From positions 1 to 39,892 of the IMG/VR virus record IMGVR_UViG_3300001737_000001: a stretch of DNA of 39,892 nucleotides. One strand, given 5' to 3'. This DNA is from a virus. This document shows positions 23,070-31,716 of this stretch, in pieces; position 1 is the stretch's first letter, and each line of letters opens with the position of its first letter. Both the position numbers and the translations under genes were made by a program. The notes below the pieces were generated by a model that saw nothing but the letters and a program-made list of their open reading frames with translations, ran no database searches and was not told the DNA's origin.

Positions 23070-23770
23070 TAGATTTACTACAGAAGCACATAAAAACAAA
23101 TATTGCACAATACACTCATCTATTTAATATAGAAACACAAAGCATTACAGCTACATTAAATAGCAACATCATATCAAATACAGGTTTGAGTGATGGAGAA
23201 TGGACTTTGAGTGGTGCAGTAGATGGAGTGGCAAGTAAAGGTGTAATAAATAGCACTTACGAATTTGAAGGTGGGCAAGTAAATGTAGATAACTTTTTAG
23301 GTAAAGATAATTTACAAATGGATTTAATTGCACAAAAAGTAAATGTTGGAACAGCAATAGCAAGAGATGTAGTTTTACAAATGGTAAAAGATAAAAAAGT
23401 TGGAAATTGCATTATTGTATATTCAGATACAGCAAGGAATATTAGTAAATCAAGTCCATCAAAAATAAGTGAAAACACAGCAGTAAATGTACTTTATACT
23501 ATAGGTGTTTTGTTTAAAATAGAAGCAACTCAAATGGAAAGCATTGGTTGCACAAATACAGATATTGTTTTTATTAGAAGTGTACTTGGTATAGGAAAAG
23601 ATACAGGAACACTAATAAAATTTGAGAATGTTAAGAGTAGATTTTTTGCAGGTAACGATTATTGCGTAGAGTTTGAATTTAGCTATGAGGATATTATGGA
23701 ATTAGATGATACAATTATAGATAGGTTGAAACACTATGATGCAGAGTTTACAAACTTAACCACAAAATAA
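23066..23770 (+). CDS. Probable tail terminator/neck protein
   Basis: 234 residues; family not firmly recognised. The second half (VLYTIGVLFKIEATQMESIG ... FEFSYEDIMELDD) has the strand pattern of tail-terminator proteins. Its place between the gp10-like gene and the sheath (ignoring the HNH gene) is where a terminator lies in Mu-like tails. An unusual N-terminal insertion (SDGEWTLSGAVDGVASKG) makes it longer than typical terminators of about 150 residues. Confidence 0.55.
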   Translation: MIDLLQKHIKTNIAQYTHLFNIETQSITATLNSNIISNTGLSDGEWTLSGAVDGVASKGVINSTYEFEGGQVNVDNFLGKDNLQMDLIAQKVNVGTAIARDVVLQMVKDKKVGNCIIVYSDTARNISKSSPSKISENTAVNVLYTIGVLFKIEATQMESIGCTNTDIVFIRSVLGIGKDTGTLIKFENVKSRFFAGNDYCVEFEFSYEDIMELDDTIIDRLKHYDAEFTNLTTK

Positions 23771-23782
23771 AGGAAATCAAAA

Positions 23783-24199
23783 ATGAAAATATGTAGCCAA
23801 TGCAGAAAAGAAAAAAGATTAGAAAACTTTAGAAAGAGAAGTGATAGGGATTGTTATAGAAGTAACTGTAAGAATTGCGAAAAAATAGAATACAATAACT
23901 TTATGAAAACTAAAGAAGGAGTAATTTTAAGAATATACACATCTCAAAAAGGAAGTAGTAAAAAAAGAAATATGCAGAAGCCAACATATACAAAGAATTG
24001 GTTTAAAAAATGGATGATGAGTAATCCAAAATTTCACAGATTGTATGATATTTGGGTAGTAAGTGGATACAAAAAAGAATACAAGCCATCAGTAGATAGA
24101 ATTGATGATAATTTGGGTTATACAGAATATAATATACAACTTGTAGATTGGAATGAAAATCTAATCAAGGGTTTAAAATCAAGAAAAAAGGATAAATAA
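23783..24199 (+). CDS. HNH-type homing endonuclease candidate
   Basis: 138 residues. N-terminal zinc-finger CSQCRKEKRLENF with a second pair CKNC (about 4-7 and 30-33), then SVDRIDDNLGYTEYNIQLVDW (about 103-123), the DRIDxxxGYxxxNxxxV core of phage HNH endonucleases. It stands alone inside the head-tail junction gene cluster and starts 12 nt after the neighbour, which is the usual behaviour of a mobile endonuclease. It overlaps the sheath ATG by 1 nt. Confidence 0.72.
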   Translation: MKICSQCRKEKRLENFRKRSDRDCYRSNCKNCEKIEYNNFMKTKEGVILRIYTSQKGSSKKRNMQKPTYTKNWFKKWMMSNPKFHRLYDIWVVSGYKKEYKPSVDRIDDNLGYTEYNIQLVDWNENLIKGLKSRKKDK

Positions 24200-25695
24200 T
24201 GGGAAATGCAGACCTTCAAGCACCTATAATTAATGTGCAAGTTATGGCAGGAGATAGTAAGGCAGGATTTGGAGAACAAAGAATACTTATTATCGCACAA
24301 GGAAGCGGAACAAACACACCTAAACAACTTATTGAAGATATACAAAAAAATGAAGTTGTTGAATTATGTGGAGAAGGAAGTTTAGCTACAAGAGCTTATA
24401 GTAGAGTAAGAGATTTCAATAGAGCAAATGAAATTGATATTATCACTTTACAAGAGCCAGTAGATGGACTGAAAGCACAAGGTGGATTTAAAATTACAGG
24501 AACAGCAGGAGAAAGTAAAACTTTAAACATTAAAGTTGGAGATGATACTTTTTTAGTAAGCTTAGTTGTAACAAAAGACCAAACAGCAGAAAATATTGCA
24601 GTATCAGTGAAAGATGCTATCAATGCAAAAGATTATCCATTTACAGCAAGTATTGATGGAACAGATGCAACATTAGTATTAATTGATTTTGATATTAAGG
24701 GAGAAGTTGCAAATGGTATTACAGTAGTTGCAAAAGATAGAATTTTAGGACTTACTTTTACATCAGTACCTTTTACAGGTGGTGCAGGTGCTTATGATAA
24801 TGAAGGAATGTTTGATGGATTATCTAAAAGATACCAAACAGTATTATTTGATAGAGCTACTAATTTTGATTTAGTTGAAACTTGGTTACAGTCAAGAATT
24901 AATATGTCAAACACTGTAAAAGGTGGACAGGGTATTACTATGATGAATGGTACATATTCAGAAGTTAAAGATTTTTGTAATAATAGAAATTCACAATCAA
25001 TTACAGTAATTGGAAATGTAGATACAATGAAGTTTAATGCACTACCAATTTTAGCAGTTGCAGAAGTTGGAGCAATTAGAGCATTAAGACTTACAGATGG
25101 TGCAATTATCGGAAGTTATGTTTTAGATGCAGTTGAAGCTTATGGTGGTATCAATAAATCATCACTACCATATCACAACACACCATTAAGCTATGACGAC
25201 CCTATTAACAAAATTGAAATTGAAGAAGTGCAAGATTTGAATGATGCAGGTGTTACACTTTTTATTCCTGCAACAGTAGGTGTAGTTTTAGGTAGTGTAA
25301 AAACACTTTATAAATACGACCTTTCAGGAATTGAAGATAAAACATTTAGATACCTAAATGCAATGGACACTTCTTTAGCAATTCAAGAGTACCTTTATGC
25401 AAATTCACAAAAAAAGTTCGGACAAACAAGAGCTACAGGTGGAGATTTAGTTGAAGGTGTATCAATGACAAATGAATTATCAGTAAAAGCTTATATAGTT
25501 TCACTTTATTCAGATTTAGTTGATATGGCACTTGCACAAGGTGGAGCAGAAGCAATAAAAGCATTTAAGAAAAATCTAACAGTTACTTTAGATAGTGCAA
25601 GTGGAACTTATAGTGTTTATGCACCAACACCAATAGTATCTCAATTTAGAGGTATGAATATGACAGTAGCAATTAGCTATGATATTGAAAGCTAA
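24199..25695 (+). CDS. Tail sheath protein (Mu gpL-like)
   Basis: 498 residues. Contractile sheath of Mu L type: N-terminal MGNADLQAPIINVQVM, early ERILIIAQGSGTNTP-like strand, a variable insertion domain (about 85-200), then the core with the YQTVLFDRATNF segment and a C-terminal LTVTLDSASGTYSVYAPTPI and MNMTVAISYDI that close the sheath handshake. It shows the virion is a myovirus. It directly precedes the tube gene. Confidence 0.85.
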   Translation: MGNADLQAPIINVQVMAGDSKAGFGEQRILIIAQGSGTNTPKQLIEDIQKNEVVELCGEGSLATRAYSRVRDFNRANEIDIITLQEPVDGLKAQGGFKITGTAGESKTLNIKVGDDTFLVSLVVTKDQTAENIAVSVKDAINAKDYPFTASIDGTDATLVLIDFDIKGEVANGITVVAKDRILGLTFTSVPFTGGAGAYDNEGMFDGLSKRYQTVLFDRATNFDLVETWLQSRINMSNTVKGGQGITMMNGTYSEVKDFCNNRNSQSITVIGNVDTMKFNALPILAVAEVGAIRALRLTDGAIIGSYVLDAVEAYGGINKSSLPYHNTPLSYDDPINKIEIEEVQDLNDAGVTLFIPATVGVVLGSVKTLYKYDLSGIEDKTFRYLNAMDTSLAIQEYLYANSQKKFGQTRATGGDLVEGVSMTNELSVKAYIVSLYSDLVDMALAQGGAEAIKAFKKNLTVTLDSASGTYSVYAPTPIVSQFRGMNMTVAISYDIES

Positions 25696-25706
25696 GGAGT
25701 AAGATT

Positions 25707-26075
25707 ATGGCACAAACAGTTAATTATTCAGTACAGGTTAATGGGTCAGCAATAGCAATAGTTGGAAAAGTAAAGTTTAAAAAAGGCTATCCAAAAGTAA
25801 ACACAAAAACAGCTTCAATAGGAGACCAAATTGTACCTTATGAAGATGTTGATTATACAGAAGCAATGGGAACAGTAACAATAAAGCTACCAAACACAGC
25901 TAAAAATCAAGGTTTTGTTTCAGATTGGCAAGAAAATAGAGGGAAAAATGCTTTGCACTTAACTGATAAATCATCAGGAGAAGTTGTTATCTTTAAACAA
26001 CAATCAATATCAGAAGATGTAGAGTTTGAAGGCGAAGATTTTGATGTAGTATTTACAGGCGGACAAGGAGTGTAA
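25707..26075 (+). CDS. Tail tube protein (Mu gpM-like)
   Basis: 122 residues, AAGGAGT ribosome site. Beta-rich tube fold: YSVQVNGSAIAIVGKVKF at the start, an EAMGTVTIKLPNTA strand, and a final GEDFDVVFTGGQGV. Order sheath-tube-chaperone-tape measure is that of Mu and other contractile phages. Confidence 0.8.
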   Translation: MAQTVNYSVQVNGSAIAIVGKVKFKKGYPKVNTKTASIGDQIVPYEDVDYTEAMGTVTIKLPNTAKNQGFVSDWQENRGKNALHLTDKSSGEVVIFKQQSISEDVEFEGEDFDVVFTGGQGV

Positions 26076-26115
26076 CAACTCTTTGTTCTAATATTTTAAT
26101 AATAAGGATAACAAA

Positions 26116-26559
26116 ATGGCAAGAAAAGTTTATGATTTAGTTGATGGGGTACAAGTATATGATAAAGATGCAGGAGATTATGTTTTATCAAAAGAATTAA
26201 TCATTGATTACAAAGGTCAAAAAGGTAACACATTTGTAAGAAGTTTACAAGATAGAATATTTAAATATTTTAATGATTTACCAAAATCAGAAGCAAAAGA
26301 AGAAAAAAAAGATAAAGATGATGATGATTTAACAGCAGATGCAATTATTGGTATTGTAAGTATAAGTGGAAACAGTGCAGACTTGTATGATGCGATTATC
26401 AATTCACTAAAATCATTTGGAGAAATTGGTGGTAAAAAATGTACATCAGAAATGCTAGATGGATTAAGTGAAGATGATAACGATTTAATATACGAAAAGG
26501 TAATTGAAGATTTTTTGTCAAAAAAGGTTATCCAACGAATGAAGAGTATGAGCAAATAG
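26116..26559 (+). CDS. Tail assembly chaperone, 0-frame product (G-like)
   Basis: 147 residues. Acidic-basic chaperone with a Lys/Asp-rich linker (KEEKKDKDDDDLTADAI, about 56-78) and helical end. It wraps the tape measure during tail assembly. Located between tube and tape measure, the canonical place. The last codons contain a programmed frameshift site at 26520, so this is the short form of a two-product gene. Confidence 0.8.
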   Translation: MARKVYDLVDGVQVYDKDAGDYVLSKELIIDYKGQKGNTFVRSLQDRIFKYFNDLPKSEAKEEKKDKDDDDLTADAIIGIVSISGNSADLYDAIINSLKSFGEIGGKKCTSEMLDGLSEDDNDLIYEKVIEDFLSKKVIQRMKSMSK

Positions 26560-26702
26560 CATTCGATATATGTTATTTTATGCAAGGTGGAGTGCAATAT
26601 GAATACCTTATTGAAGAGATAGATATATTCAAATTCCAAAATTTAAAAAAGATGGTTAATAAATTGAGCAGAGAGCAAAAAAGAGAACTCAACAAAAAGT
26701 AA
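26116..26702 (+). CDS. Tail assembly chaperone, -1 frameshift product (GT-like)
   Basis: At 26520-26526 the 0-frame reads tcA AAA AAG, the classic A-AAA-AAG slippery heptamer in the correct phase. A -1 slip after codon 137 continues with GYPTNEEYEQIAFDICYFMQ and runs 58 residues to TAA 26700-26702, giving about 195 residues. The -1 extension has no start codon or ribosome site of its own, uses native codons, and contains the helical GGVQYEYLIEEI region. This mirrors lambda G/GT and the similar fusion in Mu-like tails. Confidence 0.85.
26520..26526 (+). promoter_or_regulatory. -1 ribosomal frameshift slippery site
   Basis: A AAA AAG in phase with the chaperone reading frame (codons tca-aaa-aag), 33 nt before the 0-frame stop. 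It is the same heptamer used in E. coli dnaX. The inverted repeat at 26646-26712 is too far to be a normal stimulator; no closer strong stem was noticed. Confidence 0.83.
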
Positions 26703-26712
26703 CCATCTTTTT
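26646..26712 (+). terminator. Long-armed inverted repeat after the frameshift ORF
   Basis: AAAAAGATGGTTA (26646-26658) pairs perfectly with TAACCATCTTTTT (26700-26712), and inside it TTGAG (26664-26668) pairs with CTCAA (26688-26692). The right arm contains the stop codon of the frameshift product and ends in a T-run, so it looks like an unusual intrinsic terminator between chaperone and tape measure. Confidence 0.55.
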
Positions 26713-26738
26713 GTTATACTATTTAAGAATAATATAAT
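26711..26738 (+). promoter_or_regulatory. Promoter before tape measure gene
   Basis: TTGTTA (26711-26716), 16-bp spacer, TATAAT (26733-26738), 27 nt upstream of the tape measure ATG. Together with the preceding hairpin it may reset transcription between the chaperone and the late tail genes. Confidence 0.5.
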
Positions 26739-26764
26739 AAAGAGATGATACAGGAGATTTAAGA

Positions 26765-28717
26765 ATGGCATTTGATTATAGTGTGAATTTCACAGCAGTA
26801 GATAAAATAAGTAAAAAGATAGATGCTATAAACTCAAAGATGAGCAGAATGAAAAATAAAGCAAGTCAAGCTTCATCAGGAATACAAGAAAAATTAGGAA
26901 ACTTAACACTAACTAGCACCTTCAAACTAAAAACTCAACAGGCACTACAAAAAGTAAAACAATTAAAGCAAAAAATATCAGAAGCAAAAGAAGATATACA
27001 AAACATAGGAGCAAAAGCAGGAGCAGGTGGACTTGCAGTTTTGTATGGATTAAGCAGAACAGTACAAGCTTATCAAGATGTAGCAAGGGCAAAAGGGGAA
27101 ATAGCTTCATTGGGAATAAATGATGAAGGAATAAAATCAATAACAGATGAAGCAATTAAATTTAGCAATACTTGGGCAGGAACAGGAACAAGCGATTTTA
27201 TAAGAGCTTCATACGATATTAAATCAGGTATAGCAAGTTTATCAGATATAGATGTTGGTAAGTTCACAGCAATAGCAGGTATGACAGCACAAGCTACAAA
27301 ATCAACAACAGAAGAAATGACAAAACTATTTGCACTTGGACACGGAATTTATAGAGAGCAATTTGGAACAGATATTGAATTTGGAGAAAAGTTCAGTAGT
27401 GCAATATCAGGAGCAGTACAAGCATTTAGAACAGATGGTAGCGATTTGGTAAGTGGATTATCAACATTGGGTGCAACAGCAACAAAAATGGGTGTTTCAT
27501 TAGAGGAGCAGTTATCTGTATTGGGTATGTCAAAAAGTGCATTTAATAGTGCAAGTGAAGGTGCAACATCATATAGAGCATTTTTAACAGGAGCAATAAA
27601 AGCAAATGAAGAATTTGGTGGAGAACTAACAGATAAAGTTACAGGTAAACTTTTACCAATGGCGGATATGTTAGAAAAAGTAAAAGCAAAAATTACAGGT
27701 ATGGGATTATCAATGCAGAGTGCAAAAGCAAGTGAGCTTATGCAGAAATGGTTTGGTAGTGTTGAAGCAGTTAAAATGATAAATGCAACAATAGATAAAA
27801 CAGATGAATTGAGAACAGCACAAACAAAACTTAGAGAAGGTATGGAAAGAGGAACGGAACTTACACTACAAATGGCAAAAGCTATGCAAGAAGGTAAAGA
27901 ATTTGAACTAATGAGCCAACAGGTAACAAATGCAAGTATGGCAATAGGTGCAATATTTGCACCAGTTGCATTACAGATAGGTGGATTAATAGGAAGAATA
28001 ACTTTATCAATACAAGAGTTCACAAAAGAAAATCCAAAACTTGCAAAAGTATTAGGATATACAGTTGCAGTATTAGCAACAATGGGAGTTGTAGCAGGTT
28101 TTGTAGCAGTAGCAATGTGGGCGGTATCATTACCAATATTAGCAATAGTAGGAGCAGTAGCATTGGTTGTAGTTGCATTAGTTGCATTGTATGTTTATTG
28201 GGAAGATATAACAGCATTTTTTATATCAAGTTGGAATAGAGTATATAATTATTTTGCAGAAGTATGGAACAATATTAAAATTGGGTTTTCAGAAGGATTA
28301 TCTTTTATATCTGAAATGTGGCAACAGGCAATGTCATTTATATTTGGAGAAAATCAATTCCAAACTTGGGGAGATGCAGTAAAAGGTGTGTTTGATATGC
28401 TAACAGCACCAATAAGATTAGTTATTAGTTTGATAGATAGTTTTATGAGTAAATTTGAGATATATAATCAAGCAAAAGCAAAAGTAACAGATATTGCAAA
28501 TAGTGCAGGAGATGCAGTTGAAAGTGGTTGGAATAATACAAAGAACTTTTTTGGTTTTGGAGATGAAGAACAGGTTGCAAAAACAGATAGTGGAATAAAC
28601 ACTATGCCTAAAAATCAATCAGTAATAGAAGTTAAGGTAACAGCAGAAAAAGGCACAACAGCAGATACAACAGCGAAAAGTACAGGTGCAGTAAATCTAA
28701 GAAACAAAAGAGGATAA
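26765..28717 (+). CDS. Tail tape measure protein
   Basis: 650 residues, the longest gene. N-terminal coiled coil (KISKKIDAINSKMSRMKNKA), a TP901/Mu-type central domain (YRAFLTGAIKANEEFGGELT, about 270-290), two to three hydrophobic segments at about 428-480 (YTVAVLATMGVVAGFVAVAM and ILAIVGAVALVVVALVALYV) and a C-terminal Gly/Asn-rich end. It sets tail length and is ejected into the host envelope; the membrane segments suit pore formation. Confidence 0.9.
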   Translation: MAFDYSVNFTAVDKISKKIDAINSKMSRMKNKASQASSGIQEKLGNLTLTSTFKLKTQQALQKVKQLKQKISEAKEDIQNIGAKAGAGGLAVLYGLSRTVQAYQDVARAKGEIASLGINDEGIKSITDEAIKFSNTWAGTGTSDFIRASYDIKSGIASLSDIDVGKFTAIAGMTAQATKSTTEEMTKLFALGHGIYREQFGTDIEFGEKFSSAISGAVQAFRTDGSDLVSGLSTLGATATKMGVSLEEQLSVLGMSKSAFNSASEGATSYRAFLTGAIKANEEFGGELTDKVTGKLLPMADMLEKVKAKITGMGLSMQSAKASELMQKWFGSVEAVKMINATIDKTDELRTAQTKLREGMERGTELTLQMAKAMQEGKEFELMSQQVTNASMAIGAIFAPVALQIGGLIGRITLSIQEFTKENPKLAKVLGYTVAVLATMGVVAGFVAVAMWAVSLPILAIVGAVALVVVALVALYVYWEDITAFFISSWNRVYNYFAEVWNNIKIGFSEGLSFISEMWQQAMSFIFGENQFQTWGDAVKGVFDMLTAPIRLVISLIDSFMSKFEIYNQAKAKVTDIANSAGDAVESGWNNTKNFFGFGDEEQVAKTDSGINTMPKNQSVIEVKVTAEKGTTADTTAKSTGAVNLRNKRG

Positions 28718-28718
28718 A

Positions 28719-29909
28719 ATGGCAAAAACACTACTTGTAAGCAAAATAGATAACATAGAGATTATGCAAGATGGAGATAGTGTTCTAACATCTGAAAATA
28801 AAAGCCACGAAAGCACAAAAGTTGTATTTGATGCAAGTGCAGAAACTAGCAAAGAAAGAGGAACAACAAAAACTGTAGATTTAGGTAAAGGTTCAGAGAA
28901 GCATAGTTTGAAGTTTTATGTACTTGACAGAAATCAAAATGATGCAATTTTGCACATAATAAGAGATTTGAGAACTTGTGTAATTACTGATAAGTACAAA
29001 GGTAAATTAACAGTTTATATTGATAGATACAAGATAACAGATAGTGATAAACATTTTGGTAAAACAGTATTTGAAATAGAATGTACAGTACAAGATGTAG
29101 AATACGCACCAACAGTAAACTACACAGCAAAATTAAAAAGTCAAGTTGCACAAATGGAATTGGAAATTGCAGAAAAAGTAAAAGAAATTGCAGAAAACGA
29201 AATAACAACAGTTGAAACTATTGTAGATGTTGCAACAGGTGCAGAAAATTTTGTAGATGATGTTATGAACACAATACAAAGCGGAATAAACGATATAGTC
29301 AGTTTGCAATCAGATGTACTAGATGCTTACAGTGGTGTAATGTCAAGGGTAAATAAGCTAAAGAGAATGGGAGAAACACTAAAAAATATAACAAAGTTTC
29401 CGCAAGATTTTATAGATTTAGTTATAGGTGCTACAAATGATAATAAAAAAACAAATGCACCAATATATGAAACTTTAGTAAGAGGTGTGGGGATAAGTAA
29501 AATCAATATAGATACTTTATCACAAATAGAATATATAGATGCAATGAAGCAGGAAAAAGCAAATCAGTTGAATAATTTAGTTGCATCAACAGCAGAAATT
29601 AAAAAAGCATTGAGTGATGATTTTGGTTCACAGCAAACATTTGAAACACATATAGAAATAGCATTAGAAAGACTTGCATATATTGGCTACAGCTATGAAG
29701 AAGTAGTTGATAAGCAACAGCTATTAAAAGCTTATGCAAATACACAAAAATATAGAAGTATGATTGAAATAGATATAACAACAACAAAGCCATTGACTGA
29801 AATAGTTTTTAATCTATATGGTAATTTAGATAATTATGATGAAATAGAAAAAATGAATGGATTTAAAGATAATGATATTGTTTATGGAACAGTAAAGGTT
29901 TATGAATGA
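28719..29909 (+). CDS. DNA circularisation protein (Mu gpN-like)
   Basis: 396 residues; starts 1 nt after the tape measure stop. The N-terminal ~130 residues have the DNA_circ_N plan: TKVVFDASAETSKERGTTKT, KFYVLDRNQNDAILHII, then FGKTVFEIECTVQDVEY. Despite the name, in Mu (gp43) this is a tail component at the baseplate hub. The middle is helical. The gene is followed by the gpP-like hub protein with a 4-nt overlap. Confidence 0.75.
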   Translation: MAKTLLVSKIDNIEIMQDGDSVLTSENKSHESTKVVFDASAETSKERGTTKTVDLGKGSEKHSLKFYVLDRNQNDAILHIIRDLRTCVITDKYKGKLTVYIDRYKITDSDKHFGKTVFEIECTVQDVEYAPTVNYTAKLKSQVAQMELEIAEKVKEIAENEITTVETIVDVATGAENFVDDVMNTIQSGINDIVSLQSDVLDAYSGVMSRVNKLKRMGETLKNITKFPQDFIDLVIGATNDNKKTNAPIYETLVRGVGISKINIDTLSQIEYIDAMKQEKANQLNNLVASTAEIKKALSDDFGSQQTFETHIEIALERLAYIGYSYEEVVDKQQLLKAYANTQKYRSMIEIDITTTKPLTEIVFNLYGNLDNYDEIEKMNGFKDNDIVYGTVKVYE

Positions 29910-30832
29910 AATTAGTAATAAATTCAGAATATGTAGCACTAGATGAAGTAAGTGCTACAATGAGCATACAAGACATAGCAAGGCAATTTACATTAGTAGA
30001 TATATCAAGCACTCAAAAATATTTTAAAGGAGATGTAGTAGAGATATATGATAATAGTGATGTATTGCAAATAAAAGCAGAAATAGAATATGTTAAAGCT
30101 ACAGGAGATGATAAAACAAGTGAGTTTATTTATGCAGGTAGAAACAATGCAAAATATATTGTTGATTGCTATGCAGACAAAACAATTCAATTTACAGAAA
30201 ATCAAAAACTAAATACTGTATTAGATGAAATAGCAAAAGGATTTGGATTAAAAATAACAGGAGATGCACAGTTACCAAAGAATGAAATAAAAACTATTTT
30301 AATTGGAGATAATATCGGAGAAGCATTTGTAGAAATAGTACATAGTGCAGGACAAATAATAACAAGTGATGCAATAGGAAATATAGTAATACAAGATAAA
30401 GCAGATGTTGAAAAAGATATAATATTTGAATATGGTAAAAATGTTAGAAAAAGAAATTTTATTGAAGATACAACAGAAGTATATGATAAATATGTAGTAG
30501 TGTCTCAAAGCAACTATTTAATAAAACAAAGTCAAGATACAAATATACAGGGAAGCTATGGAAGCGGAAAATTTGTAAAAGTAATGCTATCAAAACATAC
30601 ACTAACTGAAACAGAATGTGAAAAACTAGCAGAGATAGAATTTAAGAAAGACACAAAAAACTCTTTTGATTATTCAATAGTAACAGATGAGACAGACTTG
30701 ATTTTAAATGCGAAATATACAGTAATTGATAAAGCAATAGGATTAAATGAAGTTATGAAGTTAAGAACTATCGAAATGACAAAATCAACAAAAATAGATG
30801 AAGTAAGAATTTACTTAGAGAAAATATTATGA
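29906..30832 (+). CDS. Baseplate hub protein (Mu gpP/gp44-like)
   Basis: 308 residues. Hub fold of the gp27/gp44 type: early SIQDIARQFTLVDIS, GDVVEIYDNSDVLQIKAEIE, then a beta-rich core (IGDNIGEAFVEIVHSAGQII) and YDKYVVVSQSN near the middle. Overlaps both neighbours by 4 nt (ATGA). It forms the trimeric hub below the spike. Confidence 0.75.
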   Translation: MKLVINSEYVALDEVSATMSIQDIARQFTLVDISSTQKYFKGDVVEIYDNSDVLQIKAEIEYVKATGDDKTSEFIYAGRNNAKYIVDCYADKTIQFTENQKLNTVLDEIAKGFGLKITGDAQLPKNEIKTILIGDNIGEAFVEIVHSAGQIITSDAIGNIVIQDKADVEKDIIFEYGKNVRKRNFIEDTTEVYDKYVVVSQSNYLIKQSQDTNIQGSYGSGKFVKVMLSKHTLTETECEKLAEIEFKKDTKNSFDYSIVTDETDLILNAKYTVIDKAIGLNEVMKLRTIEMTKSTKIDEVRIYLEKIL

Positions 30833-31341
30833 TTAGATTTGGAATAATAAAAAAAACATTGAAGCCTTTTTTGGTTAGAATTTTAGGACTTGGCGGAGTT
30901 ACAGAAAATAGGTTTATAAGTCCAAAAGGTTTATTTAGTAAGCCATTAAATGAAAAGGCATTAATTATAAATTTATCAAGTGGAACAAATCAAGATGTAG
31001 CAATGGCACTTCAAAAAGATATATCATTAGAAGATGGAGATGTATATTTAACAGATGATAAAAGTTTTATACATTATCATTATGCTACAGGAGATATAAC
31101 TATGCAAACAAAGAAGTTAAAAGTTTTAACAGATGAAACAGAGCATACAACAAAAAAGTACACATTAAATACAGATGAATATACACTTAATTCAAAATCT
31201 ACAAATTTATTAAGTGAAACAACAGAAATTGGTGGAAGTGTTACAAATAATGGAACACCTATAGATGATACACATAAACATACTCAAACAGCAGGAGATG
31301 ATTATGGTGCAGGTGGAATTACTACACCACCAAATAGCTAG
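30829..31341 (+). CDS. Baseplate spike protein (Mu gpV/gp45-like) with HxH tip
   Basis: 170 residues. OB-like N-terminus followed by a beta-helix of repeated short strands (TLNTDEYTLNSKSTNLLSET, about 112-131) and the tip motif THKHT, with His149 and His151 forming the HxH that binds iron at the apex of contractile-tail spikes. It pierces the outer membrane. The length and motif match P2 gpV/Mu gp45. Confidence 0.82.
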   Translation: MIRFGIIKKTLKPFLVRILGLGGVTENRFISPKGLFSKPLNEKALIINLSSGTNQDVAMALQKDISLEDGDVYLTDDKSFIHYHYATGDITMQTKKLKVLTDETEHTTKKYTLNTDEYTLNSKSTNLLSETTEIGGSVTNNGTPIDDTHKHTQTAGDDYGAGGITTPPNS

Positions 31342-31350
31342 GAGCAAAAG

Positions 31351-31713
31351 ATGGATTTTTTATTAAGCGATAACTTAGATTTAAAAGTTGAAGATGGTAT
31401 AATTGGAGAACAAGCAGATGGAGAAACAACACTATTGACAGCTTTTTTTACAGATAAAAGAGTGAATGAGCAGAGAGGGTATTGGATTGATATTAAGTCA
31501 AGTGAAATATGGACATACGACCAAAGCAGATTAACAGATGAAATGGCTAGAAATTTGAGAGAAACAGCAAAACAAATAGCAGATGAGTTGGTAGATGAAA
31601 GTTTATACACAAAGATTGATACAGATGCTTACATAAGTGATGGACTAATGACACTTCATATTATGTGTTATGATAAAAAACAAATAGTTGTAGATAGAAA
31701 ATTCGCAATATAA
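31351..31713 (+). CDS. Baseplate protein (Mu gp46/gpW-like)
   Basis: 120 residues, gp25-like wedge family: LLSDNLDLKVEDGIIGEQAD, TTLLTAFFTDKRVNEQRGYW, then SRLTDEMARNLRETAKQIAD. This is the Mu gp46 pattern. It connects the sheath and hub at the baseplate. Ribosome site AGGAG. Confidence 0.8.
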   Translation: MDFLLSDNLDLKVEDGIIGEQADGETTLLTAFFTDKRVNEQRGYWIDIKSSEIWTYDQSRLTDEMARNLRETAKQIADELVDESLYTKIDTDAYISDGLMTLHIMCYDKKQIVVDRKFAI

Positions 31714-31716
31714 GGG

